Assembly (NCBI GenBank): GCA_020833645.1
Contig: JAJHRQ010000001.1
Span: 124,001-188,000, forward strand
Length of the DNA stretch: 64,000 nt
Direction: 5' to 3'
Origin: Thermocrinis sp.
GTDB taxonomy: Bacteria; Aquificota; Aquificia; Aquificales; Aquificaceae
Shown here: piece by piece, positions 48,083-56,896 of the stretch
Position numbering within the stretch: the first letter of the stretch is position 1
Layout: every line of letters starts with the position of its first letter
Position numbers and translations under genes: made by a program
The notes under the pieces: model-generated
Seen by the model: the letters and a program-made list of their open reading frames with translations, nothing else
The model's database searches: none
What the model was told of the DNA's origin: nothing

Positions 48083-48973
48083 TTGATCCCGGCTTTCATA
48101 ATTACGGGCTATCTTGGAAGCGGGAAGACTACTCTTCTCCTAAACGCTGCTAGGGAACATTTTTCTGAGAAAAGGGTGGCGGTTATCGTCAATGAGCTCG
48201 GAGAGGTGGGCGTTGACGGGAAGGTTCTGAAAAACGCATATTCTGAGGTTTTGGAGCTTCCAGAAGGCTGTATATGTTGCACCATACACGCAGAATTTGA
48301 AAAAGCCATCAGGGAACTGAGGGAAAAGTACGAACCTGAACTGCTCATGGTGGAAACTTCCGGTTCCGCCGAGCCCTTTCCTGTTATGATAAGCCTTCAG
48401 AACTTAGGATGCATAATAGAAGGAGTAATATGCCTTATAGACGCCAAGAACTTTCACCTTTACAGTCAAGAGGATACCGCCAAACACCAGATAGGCAGTT
48501 CCAACGTGCTGGTTTTGAACAAAACAGACCTTGTGGATGAAAGCACGCTTAAACAGGTAGAGGATAGTGTGGTGGACATATGGAACAGGTATTTGCTTAG
48601 GAACCTCTTTACCAACGAGCCAGTTTTTAGGAGCTTTAAATTATACAAAACTTCTTTTGGAAAACTTCCCGCAGAAGTGTTTAGCGGTGTCTTTGCTCTG
48701 CAAGAAAAACTTTACCATCTTAACGGCGAAACGCACAGCCATAATCACGCACAGCAAGTGGTTTATCTTGACGAACCCATTGATTATAATGAACTTCTTG
48801 ATATAATCAATAAACTACCACCGGACGTTATTAGGCTGAAGGGTATATTGAAGTTAAAGGACTTCCCTGAAGCGTTAGTTGTTAATTACTCTTTTGGCAA
48901 TTTGGATACAGGCTATACATTGCCCCATTACGAAGGGAAGTCCTTCCTTGTCCTGATACGATCCCTTAGTTAG
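48083..48973 (+). CDS. CobW/G3E-family GTPase metallochaperone
   Basis: GYLGSGKTTLLLNA, VNELGEVGVDG, GCICCT (CxCC), LNKTDLVDE, HSHNHAQQ His-rich stretch. Confidence 0.9.
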   Translation: MIPAFIITGYLGSGKTTLLLNAAREHFSEKRVAVIVNELGEVGVDGKVLKNAYSEVLELPEGCICCTIHAEFEKAIRELREKYEPELLMVETSGSAEPFPVMISLQNLGCIIEGVICLIDAKNFHLYSQEDTAKHQIGSSNVLVLNKTDLVDESTLKQVEDSVVDIWNRYLLRNLFTNEPVFRSFKLYKTSFGKLPAEVFSGVFALQEKLYHLNGETHSHNHAQQVVYLDEPIDYNELLDIINKLPPDVIRLKGILKLKDFPEALVVNYSFGNLDTGYTLPHYEGKSFLVLIRSLS

Positions 48974-48996
48974 AAACTCCCACAAGGAGGGTCGGC

Positions 48997-51279
48997 ATGG
49001 TTTTTGAAGCAATCGTCGTTATTATACCTTTGCTTTCCATAATAACTTCTCTGTTTTTGGAAAAGAGGCTTTATTCAAAAGCGAGCACCATTTTTACAGG
49101 CATTGCCTTCCTTCTGAGCCTGTATGTGCTTTTATTTACCAACAAAGAAACTGCTTTTACCTTTCTTAGGTTTGATGGGCTTGGCACTCTTCTTGCTTCC
49201 TACATACTCCTTGTGAGCCTTGTGATCCATAAGTACTCGGAAAACTACATGAAGGACGAGCAAGGGTTGAAGAGATACTTCATCCTGCTTGACTTGATGA
49301 CTTGGAATTTATTAACCCTTGTGCTTTCAAACCACCTGCTCGTTCTTTTTGCCTCCTGGCATTTGATGGGAGTAATTCTTTACTTTCTGCTTACCTTTAA
49401 CAACAGAAGGGAGCAAGCAGTAAGGTCGGGAAGGCTCGCACTCTTTACCCACAGGCTAGCGGACTTTCCCCTTCTAATAGCAGTCCTTTTACTCTACAAA
49501 CAGCATGGCACCTTTGAGATAAGCAAGTTAGCCCAAGCGATCACCACAGGGTCTTCAGATACCCTATGGATACCAACACTCTTGATAATACTGAGCGGTA
49601 TATTAAAGTCCGCACAGATACCCTTTCACGTTTGGTTGGTTTACAGCATGGAAGGTCCCACCCCTGTATCCGCCCTTATGCATGCGGGCATAGTAAACGC
49701 GGGTGCTATTATAGTAAGCAAGTTTTCCTTCTTGTTTGCTTACGACTTGTATGGGCTTAGCCTTTCCTTCTTAGTAGGCATAATAACTGCTGTGTTGGGC
49801 TCCACCCTTATGCTGATGCAGAACGATGTAAAGAAGGCGTTGGGATACTCCACCGTAGGACAGATGGGTTATATGATGATGGAAGTGGGCGTGGGTGCCT
49901 TTGCCCTTGCCATCTACCACATGATGGCTCACGGCGTATTCAAGGCTACCCTGTTTCTCTCCTCGGGTGGTGTTATACACGAAGCAAGAAAAGACCCCAA
50001 CATCCCAAGGGACGAGGTTTACGACGCATTGATAAAAAAGGAGGAACCTTACAAAGATATGCCCACAGTGTTTTATGTAGCCATTACCTTGTTGGTGCCA
50101 CTTTTGTTAGTTTTGATTACCCACTATATCTTTGAACCCGATTTATTTAAATATCAAGCCCCATTAATACTCCTGTTCTTTGGTTGGATCACGTCCGCCC
50201 AGGTACTTCTGAACCTTTTCAAGGTGGGCAGGGAAAAACCTCTGCTTACTACCTTCTTAGGTGTAGTTTCCCTGTTTGTTATTCTGAGCGTATATGTCCT
50301 TATGTCCCATCTCCTTAAAGGCTTTGTCTTTCCTTACGAGGGTCTGCAGGAAAAGATATACAAAAGGGCATTCTCTAACCCTGTCCTTCTCGCACTCGGT
50401 ATAGCCATAAGCTTAATTTTGGTGGTGGTGGGATGGATACTTATATACTTTGCCAACAGGGAGGAACCTTTGAAGGTTCACCTGAGCCTTTACGCCCATC
50501 TTTCTAGGGAGCTTTACTTCCCAGACCTTTACAAGCTTATAGGAGATGGCTTTATGAAGTTGGCACGCCTTTTATCCTTTACTTCTCTTTCTGCGGTGTC
50601 TGTTTATGGAATTTTCTACGCAGGAGAAACCCAGAAGAATTTCCCCCTGGACGCACTCATACTTGCATTGTTTATTCCCCTGTTTCCCATAAGTCTGATA
50701 ACCTCTTACCTCATAAGAAGGTTTTGGATATACTCTTATCCGCTCATTGCCCTTTTGGGTGCGATAAGCCTTGCGTTCATAAAAATACTAGACTACGAGT
50801 TCCTTTACTACCTCGCAAGCTTTACGCTACTCTTCCACTCGCTAAGGGCTGTGGTAAGCCAGAGCTTTAAGGAAAGTATTTCAGAGCTGTACCCTGCGCT
50901 CCTTAGCCTGATTTGGCTATCCAAGGAAGAAACCCACTTTGTTTTACTCCTACTACCTTCTGCCCTTCTCTATCTTCTTGGCATTTACACTAAAAGGACG
51001 CTACATACAGATAGCTTTTATTACGCCGGTGGGTTTATAGAAGAGATGCCCATCTACTCCCTTTTGTTAGTGATCGCCTCTTTGCAGGCATGCCTTATAC
51101 CCCTTATGCCGAGCTTCTATCCATTCTTTGATGCACTTTTGAAAGCCAACGTCCTACAAGCAACTCTGCTAATAACAGGATGGTTTATGCTTGGTGTAGC
51201 CATGGCACTTACTACATGGAGACCATTGCACGGCTTGCCAAGGGAGGACATAAATTATACAGACCTTTTGAGGAGGTGA
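48997..51279 (+). CDS. dabB: DabB: NuoL/MrpA-like proton-conducting subunit of the DIC pump
   Basis: Multi-TM NuoL-like, HVWLVYSMEGPTPVSALMHAGIVNAGAIIVSKF, KKALGYSTVGQMGYMMMEVG; directly upstream of a DUF2309 gene. Confidence 0.88.
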   Translation: MVFEAIVVIIPLLSIITSLFLEKRLYSKASTIFTGIAFLLSLYVLLFTNKETAFTFLRFDGLGTLLASYILLVSLVIHKYSENYMKDEQGLKRYFILLDLMTWNLLTLVLSNHLLVLFASWHLMGVILYFLLTFNNRREQAVRSGRLALFTHRLADFPLLIAVLLLYKQHGTFEISKLAQAITTGSSDTLWIPTLLIILSGILKSAQIPFHVWLVYSMEGPTPVSALMHAGIVNAGAIIVSKFSFLFAYDLYGLSLSFLVGIITAVLGSTLMLMQNDVKKALGYSTVGQMGYMMMEVGVGAFALAIYHMMAHGVFKATLFLSSGGVIHEARKDPNIPRDEVYDALIKKEEPYKDMPTVFYVAITLLVPLLLVLITHYIFEPDLFKYQAPLILLFFGWITSAQVLLNLFKVGREKPLLTTFLGVVSLFVILSVYVLMSHLLKGFVFPYEGLQEKIYKRAFSNPVLLALGIAISLILVVVGWILIYFANREEPLKVHLSLYAHLSRELYFPDLYKLIGDGFMKLARLLSFTSLSAVSVYGIFYAGETQKNFPLDALILALFIPLFPISLITSYLIRRFWIYSYPLIALLGAISLAFIKILDYEFLYYLASFTLLFHSLRAVVSQSFKESISELYPALLSLIWLSKEETHFVLLLLPSALLYLLGIYTKRTLHTDSFYYAGGFIEEMPIYSLLLVIASLQACLIPLMPSFYPFFDALLKANVLQATLLITGWFMLGVAMALTTWRPLHGLPREDINYTDLLRR

Positions 51280-51283
51280 GCCC

Positions 51284-54280
51284 ATGGAAAAGGGAAGAAA
51301 GCTGTACATAAGGTCTCTTGTAAATATATCCGCTGAGCCGATAGCATACTTTTGGCCTATGAGAACTTTCATAACCCGGAATCCACTAAGGGAGTTTGAA
51401 AATAAACCCTTTAAGGACGCCCTAAAGGACGGAGAGCTTCTGTTTGGAGGCAAGGGTTATCTCAAAAGGGAAGACTACAGAGAACTTTATTCTAAGGGCT
51501 ACATGAAGGAACGGTTTCTAAGGGAAGGCATAAGAAGGTTCCTTTCCTTTGTGGAACCTAAGGCGCCACTTCCCTACGAAGAACTGCTTTTTACCCTTTT
51601 GGTGGAGGACATAAAGGAGCCCGCTTTAAACGACCTATACAGAGGAGATATAGACGAGGAAACAATGAACGCCCTTTTAGAACACTTTACAGAGGACCCA
51701 GCCCAAGTGTGCAGGGAGCTTTTGCTATCCATAGGCCTAAAGCACACTATACAGGACATTATAAAACTACTAACCGGTAAGGACCTCTCCCAAACCATAG
51801 ATGAGCTTACCATAAAGACAGCCTTTGACTTTTTGGACGAAGGACAATCCACCATAGACATGCCCGGCAGGAGTGCGGGCTTTTACAAGGCTTGGAGAGA
51901 GCTCGCAAAGAGGAACCTAAGGTTCTTCTTATGGGCAGGGAAGGGTTTAAAGGAAATGGTGGAAGCCTTTGATGAACCTGAACCTGCCATAGAGTATGTG
52001 CTAACTTCTTTTGAACTCCCCCAAGCCCTTTGGGAGGGATACATAACCCTTGAACTGGCACGTCTAAAGGGTATAGTGGGTTTTATAAAGTGGCGTTCTC
52101 ACAATAAGTTTTACTACTGGCAAAAGGTCCATCCTGTTGATGTTGTGGATTACACCGCCATAAGACTTTTGATAGCCAAGGCGGTAATAGAGGCCAACAA
52201 GAAGGACCTTCCCTTTGAACCCACCTACAGGGCGTTGGAGGAGTTTTTAAGCAAAGATTACGCCAAAGCCTACCTCAAGTACGAGCTTGCCACAAAGAGA
52301 TGCCCACCTCAGCTCTGGGACCGTATAAGGGATTATCTAAAGAAGCCCCACGAAAAAGTAGAAGAATACACAGAAGCAAAGGCGGAAATACTAACGCTTA
52401 GCTATTATCAGTTTCTGGCAAACTGGACAAAAAAGGCAGGCATAGACATAAACAGCATCAGCCCAGAGCATGTCCTTGAACTGGTAAAGGTTTATGAAAA
52501 GTTCAAAGAGGAAGAAGGATACATATGCCTCAGGGCCCTTGAGGACACACACATAGAGAACCTGATAGAGTCCATAAGGTTATCCCAAGAGACGCAAGAA
52601 AAGCCCCTTGCTCAGGCCCTGTTCTGTATAGACGTGCGTTCTGAGCGTTTTAGGAGGAACCTTGAGAGCATAGGAAGATATCAAACTTACGGTATAGCAG
52701 GCTTTTTTGGTGTTCCCTTTGCCTTAGTAAACCTTCAAAAAGGGCACGAAGAGTTTCTGTGTCCTGCGATAGTAATTCCAAGAAATGTGGTTTTTGAAAT
52801 GCCCTACAAAAAGGGTGGAGTAGAAAAGGAAAAAGTCATACACCAGATTCTCCACGGTGTAAAAGACCACATATTGGCACCCTTTGTGGCGGTGGAGATG
52901 GTAGGGTTTGCCTTTGGTTTTGACTTCTTGGGAAAGACCTTCCTACCGGAGAAGTATCTAAAGCTAAAAGAGTTCGCTTTCAAAGACCACACAAAAACAT
53001 CCCTAATGGTAAACAAACTCTCCGAGGAAGAAATAGAACAGATAACAAGAACTTACTACTTTAACGTTATAAGGTCAGTATTACAAGAACATCTTGGAAT
53101 GGAAGATGTTGACGACAAGGTTGTAAGTCGTGTGTATGAAGCCTGTATAAACGGTGAGGACACGATTGATGAAAACCTGAAAAAGGCAGTTGAAATTCTG
53201 AAAAACAAATACAAAGTGGACCACGGTTATGTGGAACTTTTCAAAGAAAGACTTAAAAGCGTAGGCTTTACAAAGGAAGAACAGGCGTTTCTAATATCCA
53301 CAGCCCTAAAAAGCATTGGTTTAACCAAAGACTTTGCCCCAATAGTTTTTGTGCTCGGACATGAGAGCAGGTCTGAAAACAACCCCTACGAGTCCGCCTT
53401 AGATTGCGGTGCCTGCGGTGGTGCTTCAGGTATCTATAACGCAAGGGCATTTTGTATTATGGCTAACGACCCTGAGGTAAGGCAGATAATAGCCCAAAAG
53501 CACGGATTGGAGATACCATCAAGCACTGTATTCGTCCCCGGCATACATAATACCACTACCGATGAAATACTCCTTTACGACCTTGAGTTTCTGCCTGCAA
53601 ACTATCTTCCGTTACTTGAAAACATAAAGAAAGACTTTGAAAGGGCCAGGGAGCTCACCCTTATAGAAAGAGGGCAGTCCTTGGATGCAAAGAAGCCGGA
53701 GGAGGTTTACAGGAAAGCCTACGACTGGTCTGAAGTTAGACCCGAGTGGGGTCTTTCTGGCAACTACGCCTTCATCATAGGCAGGAGAAGCCTCACCAGC
53801 TCCGCCAACTTGATGGGTAGAGTATTCTTGCACTCTTACGACTATCGCGTAGATAAAAAAGGTTTCTTGCTGGAAAACATACTCGCAGGTCCAGCGGTTG
53901 TAGGTCAATGGATAAACTCCGAATACTATTTTTCAACAGTGGACAACGAGGTTTACGGTAGCGGAAGCAAGGTCTATCACAACGTAGTGGGAAGAATAGG
54001 AGTAATGACTGGTAATTACAGCGACCTAAGAACAGGTTTGCCCGCCCAAACGGTGCTAAAGGAGGGCAAGCCCTTCCACATACCCATAAGGTACACGCTT
54101 GTTATAGAGGCGCCCTTTGAGTTGGCAAAAAGAGCCATCAACAAAATAAGGAAAATAAGGGAACTTATGCAAAACGAGTGGATAAACGTGATCATCCTTG
54201 ACCCAGAAAGCGGAGTATTTTATAGATACTTAGAAGGCAATTGGATTGAATATCTTAAAAAAGAGGAGGTAAAGGTATGA
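51284..54280 (+). CDS. dabA: DabA: DUF2309 (UPF0753) beta-carbonic-anhydrase-like subunit
   Basis: FCIDVRSERFRRNLE (Cys/Asp) and LGHESRSENNPYESALDCGACGGASG (His/Cys) metal-site motifs; 998 aa. Confidence 0.92.
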   Translation: MEKGRKLYIRSLVNISAEPIAYFWPMRTFITRNPLREFENKPFKDALKDGELLFGGKGYLKREDYRELYSKGYMKERFLREGIRRFLSFVEPKAPLPYEELLFTLLVEDIKEPALNDLYRGDIDEETMNALLEHFTEDPAQVCRELLLSIGLKHTIQDIIKLLTGKDLSQTIDELTIKTAFDFLDEGQSTIDMPGRSAGFYKAWRELAKRNLRFFLWAGKGLKEMVEAFDEPEPAIEYVLTSFELPQALWEGYITLELARLKGIVGFIKWRSHNKFYYWQKVHPVDVVDYTAIRLLIAKAVIEANKKDLPFEPTYRALEEFLSKDYAKAYLKYELATKRCPPQLWDRIRDYLKKPHEKVEEYTEAKAEILTLSYYQFLANWTKKAGIDINSISPEHVLELVKVYEKFKEEEGYICLRALEDTHIENLIESIRLSQETQEKPLAQALFCIDVRSERFRRNLESIGRYQTYGIAGFFGVPFALVNLQKGHEEFLCPAIVIPRNVVFEMPYKKGGVEKEKVIHQILHGVKDHILAPFVAVEMVGFAFGFDFLGKTFLPEKYLKLKEFAFKDHTKTSLMVNKLSEEEIEQITRTYYFNVIRSVLQEHLGMEDVDDKVVSRVYEACINGEDTIDENLKKAVEILKNKYKVDHGYVELFKERLKSVGFTKEEQAFLISTALKSIGLTKDFAPIVFVLGHESRSENNPYESALDCGACGGASGIYNARAFCIMANDPEVRQIIAQKHGLEIPSSTVFVPGIHNTTTDEILLYDLEFLPANYLPLLENIKKDFERARELTLIERGQSLDAKKPEEVYRKAYDWSEVRPEWGLSGNYAFIIGRRSLTSSANLMGRVFLHSYDYRVDKKGFLLENILAGPAVVGQWINSEYYFSTVDNEVYGSGSKVYHNVVGRIGVMTGNYSDLRTGLPAQTVLKEGKPFHIPIRYTLVIEAPFELAKRAINKIRKIRELMQNEWINVIILDPESGVFYRYLEGNWIEYLKKEEVKV

Positions 54281-54630
54281 AGAGTGTAAAGCTTCACGAG
54301 ATGAAAAAAGTAGAGATAGTTGTCAGAGGAGAAGATTTAGACTTTGTGATTGACCTGCTTGAGAGGGCAGGCGTCAGTGGCTACACTATAATACACAACC
54401 TTTCCGGAAAGGGTAGCCACGGTTTCCACGAAGGACACCTCCTATTCAACGAAGAGGATACCCTTGTAATGGTTATTTCGGTAATGCCAGAAAACCTTGT
54501 TGAAGCGGTGCTTGAGGGCATAACTCCTTTTCTAAACAAGCACTCTGGAGTCGTGTTTGTAAGCAGTGTTATGGTGAGCAGGGTAGAAAAGTTCGGTAGT
54601 ATACCAACAAGTGCGGGTGGAGGCAGTTGA
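54277..54630 (+). CDS. PII-like (GlnB-fold) regulatory protein
   Basis: KKVEIVVRGEDLDFVIDLLERAGVSGYTIIHNLSGKGSHG..., short divergent T-loop; overlaps the dabA stop. Confidence 0.8.
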   Translation: MKSVKLHEMKKVEIVVRGEDLDFVIDLLERAGVSGYTIIHNLSGKGSHGFHEGHLLFNEEDTLVMVISVMPENLVEAVLEGITPFLNKHSGVVFVSSVMVSRVEKFGSIPTSAGGGS

Positions 54631-54704
54631 ACTGACCTTTAGGGCTTACTAGGAAGTGCATAATTGCAAGGGAGTGAGTTTTTTTAGCTTAAAATACTGC
54701 AATA

Positions 54705-55874
54705 ATGTGGCTTTTTGCTCTCATAATCTTTAGTTTTAGCTTCGGGATAGACCTGAAAACTGCCATAGAAAGCGCCTTGGAATACTCTCCCTCAATAAAA
54801 GCCCTAAAGGAGGAACAAAAAGGTTTTGAAGGGAAAGCTTTAACCTACAGGAGTTTCCTTAACCCTTCGGTGAGCGTTAGCTTTGGAAATTTTGGAACCT
54901 CAAAGGAGGGTTTTAACAAAAATCCTCTTTACGGAATTTCTTACTCCCAACCTATTCTTCTTTATCCCTTGGGTAGGCTTTCAAGGGAAGCGACGGAAAA
55001 GGAAAAAGAAGCCTTTGGCTTACAGATAGAAAGGGAGAAAAACCAGCTAAAAGCAGAGGTTTATAGAAGCTTTTATGACGCCCTTTACAAAAAAGAGCTT
55101 TTGAGAATAGCTCAGGAGAACTTAAAACTTTCTGAAGAGCTCTACAACTTCGTAAAAAGGCTCTATGAGCTTGGAGAAACCACCAAGTTGGAGCTATTCA
55201 GGGCAGAGAGAGAGCTCCAGACTGCCAAAACGGAGCTTGAGCTGGCAAGGGTAGATTACCAAAACGCACTGAGGAGCCTTTCCTCTTTTGTGGGAAGGGA
55301 GGTGCAGGAGGTGGAAGGAAGAATTGAGGAGCTAAAAGACTTAGAACCCTTAAACCCGGAGAACACGCCTCAAGTGAGATATTACCAGCTTGCCATAGAC
55401 AGCGTAAGAAAGAACATAGAACTGGAAAAACTCTACGCGAAACCACAGGTTAGCATAGAACTAGTCGGCGAAAAGGTGGCAGACAGAGAGTATGGCTACA
55501 GGCTTCTTGTGAGCACCACTCTTCCATTTTTTTACAAAAGGGAGGGAGAAATAATACAACTTTTGGCACAGGCAAATTCCCTGAAATACCAAAGGGAAAA
55601 GGAACTTATAAACACAAGGAGTCAGTATGAGGCGATCAGAGAGAGATACAACACCCTAAAGAGGGAGTTTGAAAAGACCGAGAGGGAACTCCTACCAAGA
55701 GCACAGGAGGAGCTAAGCCTTGCAATAAAAAGCTACAATCTTGGCACCATAACACTCTTGGAACTATCCGACACAAAGAGGCGGTATTTAGAACTTCTAA
55801 AATACAGGGCGGAGCTTTTGATGAAGGCTCACGAAGAATTTTCCAAATACCTTTCCTTGGGAGGAAAACTATGA
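54705..55874 (+). CDS. TolC-family outer membrane efflux protein
   Basis: Two OEP-like repeats, FNKNPLYGISYSQPI, YNLGTITLLELSDTKRRYLE. Confidence 0.85.
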   Translation: MWLFALIIFSFSFGIDLKTAIESALEYSPSIKALKEEQKGFEGKALTYRSFLNPSVSVSFGNFGTSKEGFNKNPLYGISYSQPILLYPLGRLSREATEKEKEAFGLQIEREKNQLKAEVYRSFYDALYKKELLRIAQENLKLSEELYNFVKRLYELGETTKLELFRAERELQTAKTELELARVDYQNALRSLSSFVGREVQEVEGRIEELKDLEPLNPENTPQVRYYQLAIDSVRKNIELEKLYAKPQVSIELVGEKVADREYGYRLLVSTTLPFFYKREGEIIQLLAQANSLKYQREKELINTRSQYEAIRERYNTLKREFEKTERELLPRAQEELSLAIKSYNLGTITLLELSDTKRRYLELLKYRAELLMKAHEEFSKYLSLGGKL

Positions 55875-56896
55875 GAATTATTTTGCTTTTATTCCTTCCC
55901 TTCTTGGTGTTTTCCCAAAGCATAAAGGTTGATGAAAAGACTCAGCAAAAGCTTGGTATAAAGCTCTACACAGTAAAGCAGGAGGAAGTAAAAGAGAAGC
56001 TAACCCTTCCCGCCACCGTAAGCGAATACGCAGGGCTCGTGGCGGAGGTCTATTCTCCGGTCAGCGGAGTTATAAAAAAACTCTACGTGAAGGAAGGAGA
56101 CAGAGTTAAGAAGGGCTCTCCCTTGGCACTTATATACTCTCCACAGGTTGCAGACCTTTTGACTCAAATAAGGAACGCAGAAGTTAGACTAAAGACTGCA
56201 GAAGAGACGCTTAAGAGGGAAGAGATGCTATACAAGGAGGAGGTAATTCCTTACGCCCGATACTTTTCCGCAAAGGTGGAATACGAAAAGGCTAAGGGAG
56301 AGTATAGGGCACTTCTTTTGAGCCTACGCTCCTTCGGAGAAGTTGTTGGAGATTCTGTTTTGATTAGGTCTCCCATAAACGGCTATGTGGTAGAACAAAA
56401 GGTGTTTCTGGGAAGTGGCGTGGATGTCTCAAAGGAGATGTTTAAAATTCACGGACATGAAAAGCTCTGGGTCTATGCCTATGCACTTCCTGAAGATGCT
56501 ACGAAAGTAAAAAAAGGAACAAAAGGCTATGTGCTGTGGCAGAATGTAAGAGTTCCCGGCTACGTGGATTACATATCCCATGAGGTGGATAAAAACACAA
56601 AAAGAGTTCCCATAAGGCTCTTGGTGGATAACAGACAGGATCTTCTAAGACCCGGGCTTATGGCAACGGTGGAGTTGGAGCTGGGAAAGGTTTCTGGCTT
56701 TTGGCTACCTGCGGAGGCGGTTTCCAACGTAAAGGGAAAGGATGTGGTCTTTGTAAAGACTCCCGAGGGTTTTTCAGTAGTGGAGGTGAAGGTGTTAAGG
56801 AGGGAAAAGGATAAAGTTCTTGTGGAAGGCTTAAAGACAGGAGAGCAAGTGGCAGTTAGCGGTGTAATATTCCTAAAGGCTCAGGTGGAAAAATGA
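55871..56896 (+). CDS. RND periplasmic adaptor (CusB/CzcB-like)
   Basis: SPVSGVIKKLYVKEGDRVKKGSPLALIYSP lipoyl-like domain. Confidence 0.9.
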   Translation: MRIILLLFLPFLVFSQSIKVDEKTQQKLGIKLYTVKQEEVKEKLTLPATVSEYAGLVAEVYSPVSGVIKKLYVKEGDRVKKGSPLALIYSPQVADLLTQIRNAEVRLKTAEETLKREEMLYKEEVIPYARYFSAKVEYEKAKGEYRALLLSLRSFGEVVGDSVLIRSPINGYVVEQKVFLGSGVDVSKEMFKIHGHEKLWVYAYALPEDATKVKKGTKGYVLWQNVRVPGYVDYISHEVDKNTKRVPIRLLVDNRQDLLRPGLMATVELELGKVSGFWLPAEAVSNVKGKDVVFVKTPEGFSVVEVKVLRREKDKVLVEGLKTGEQVAVSGVIFLKAQVEK

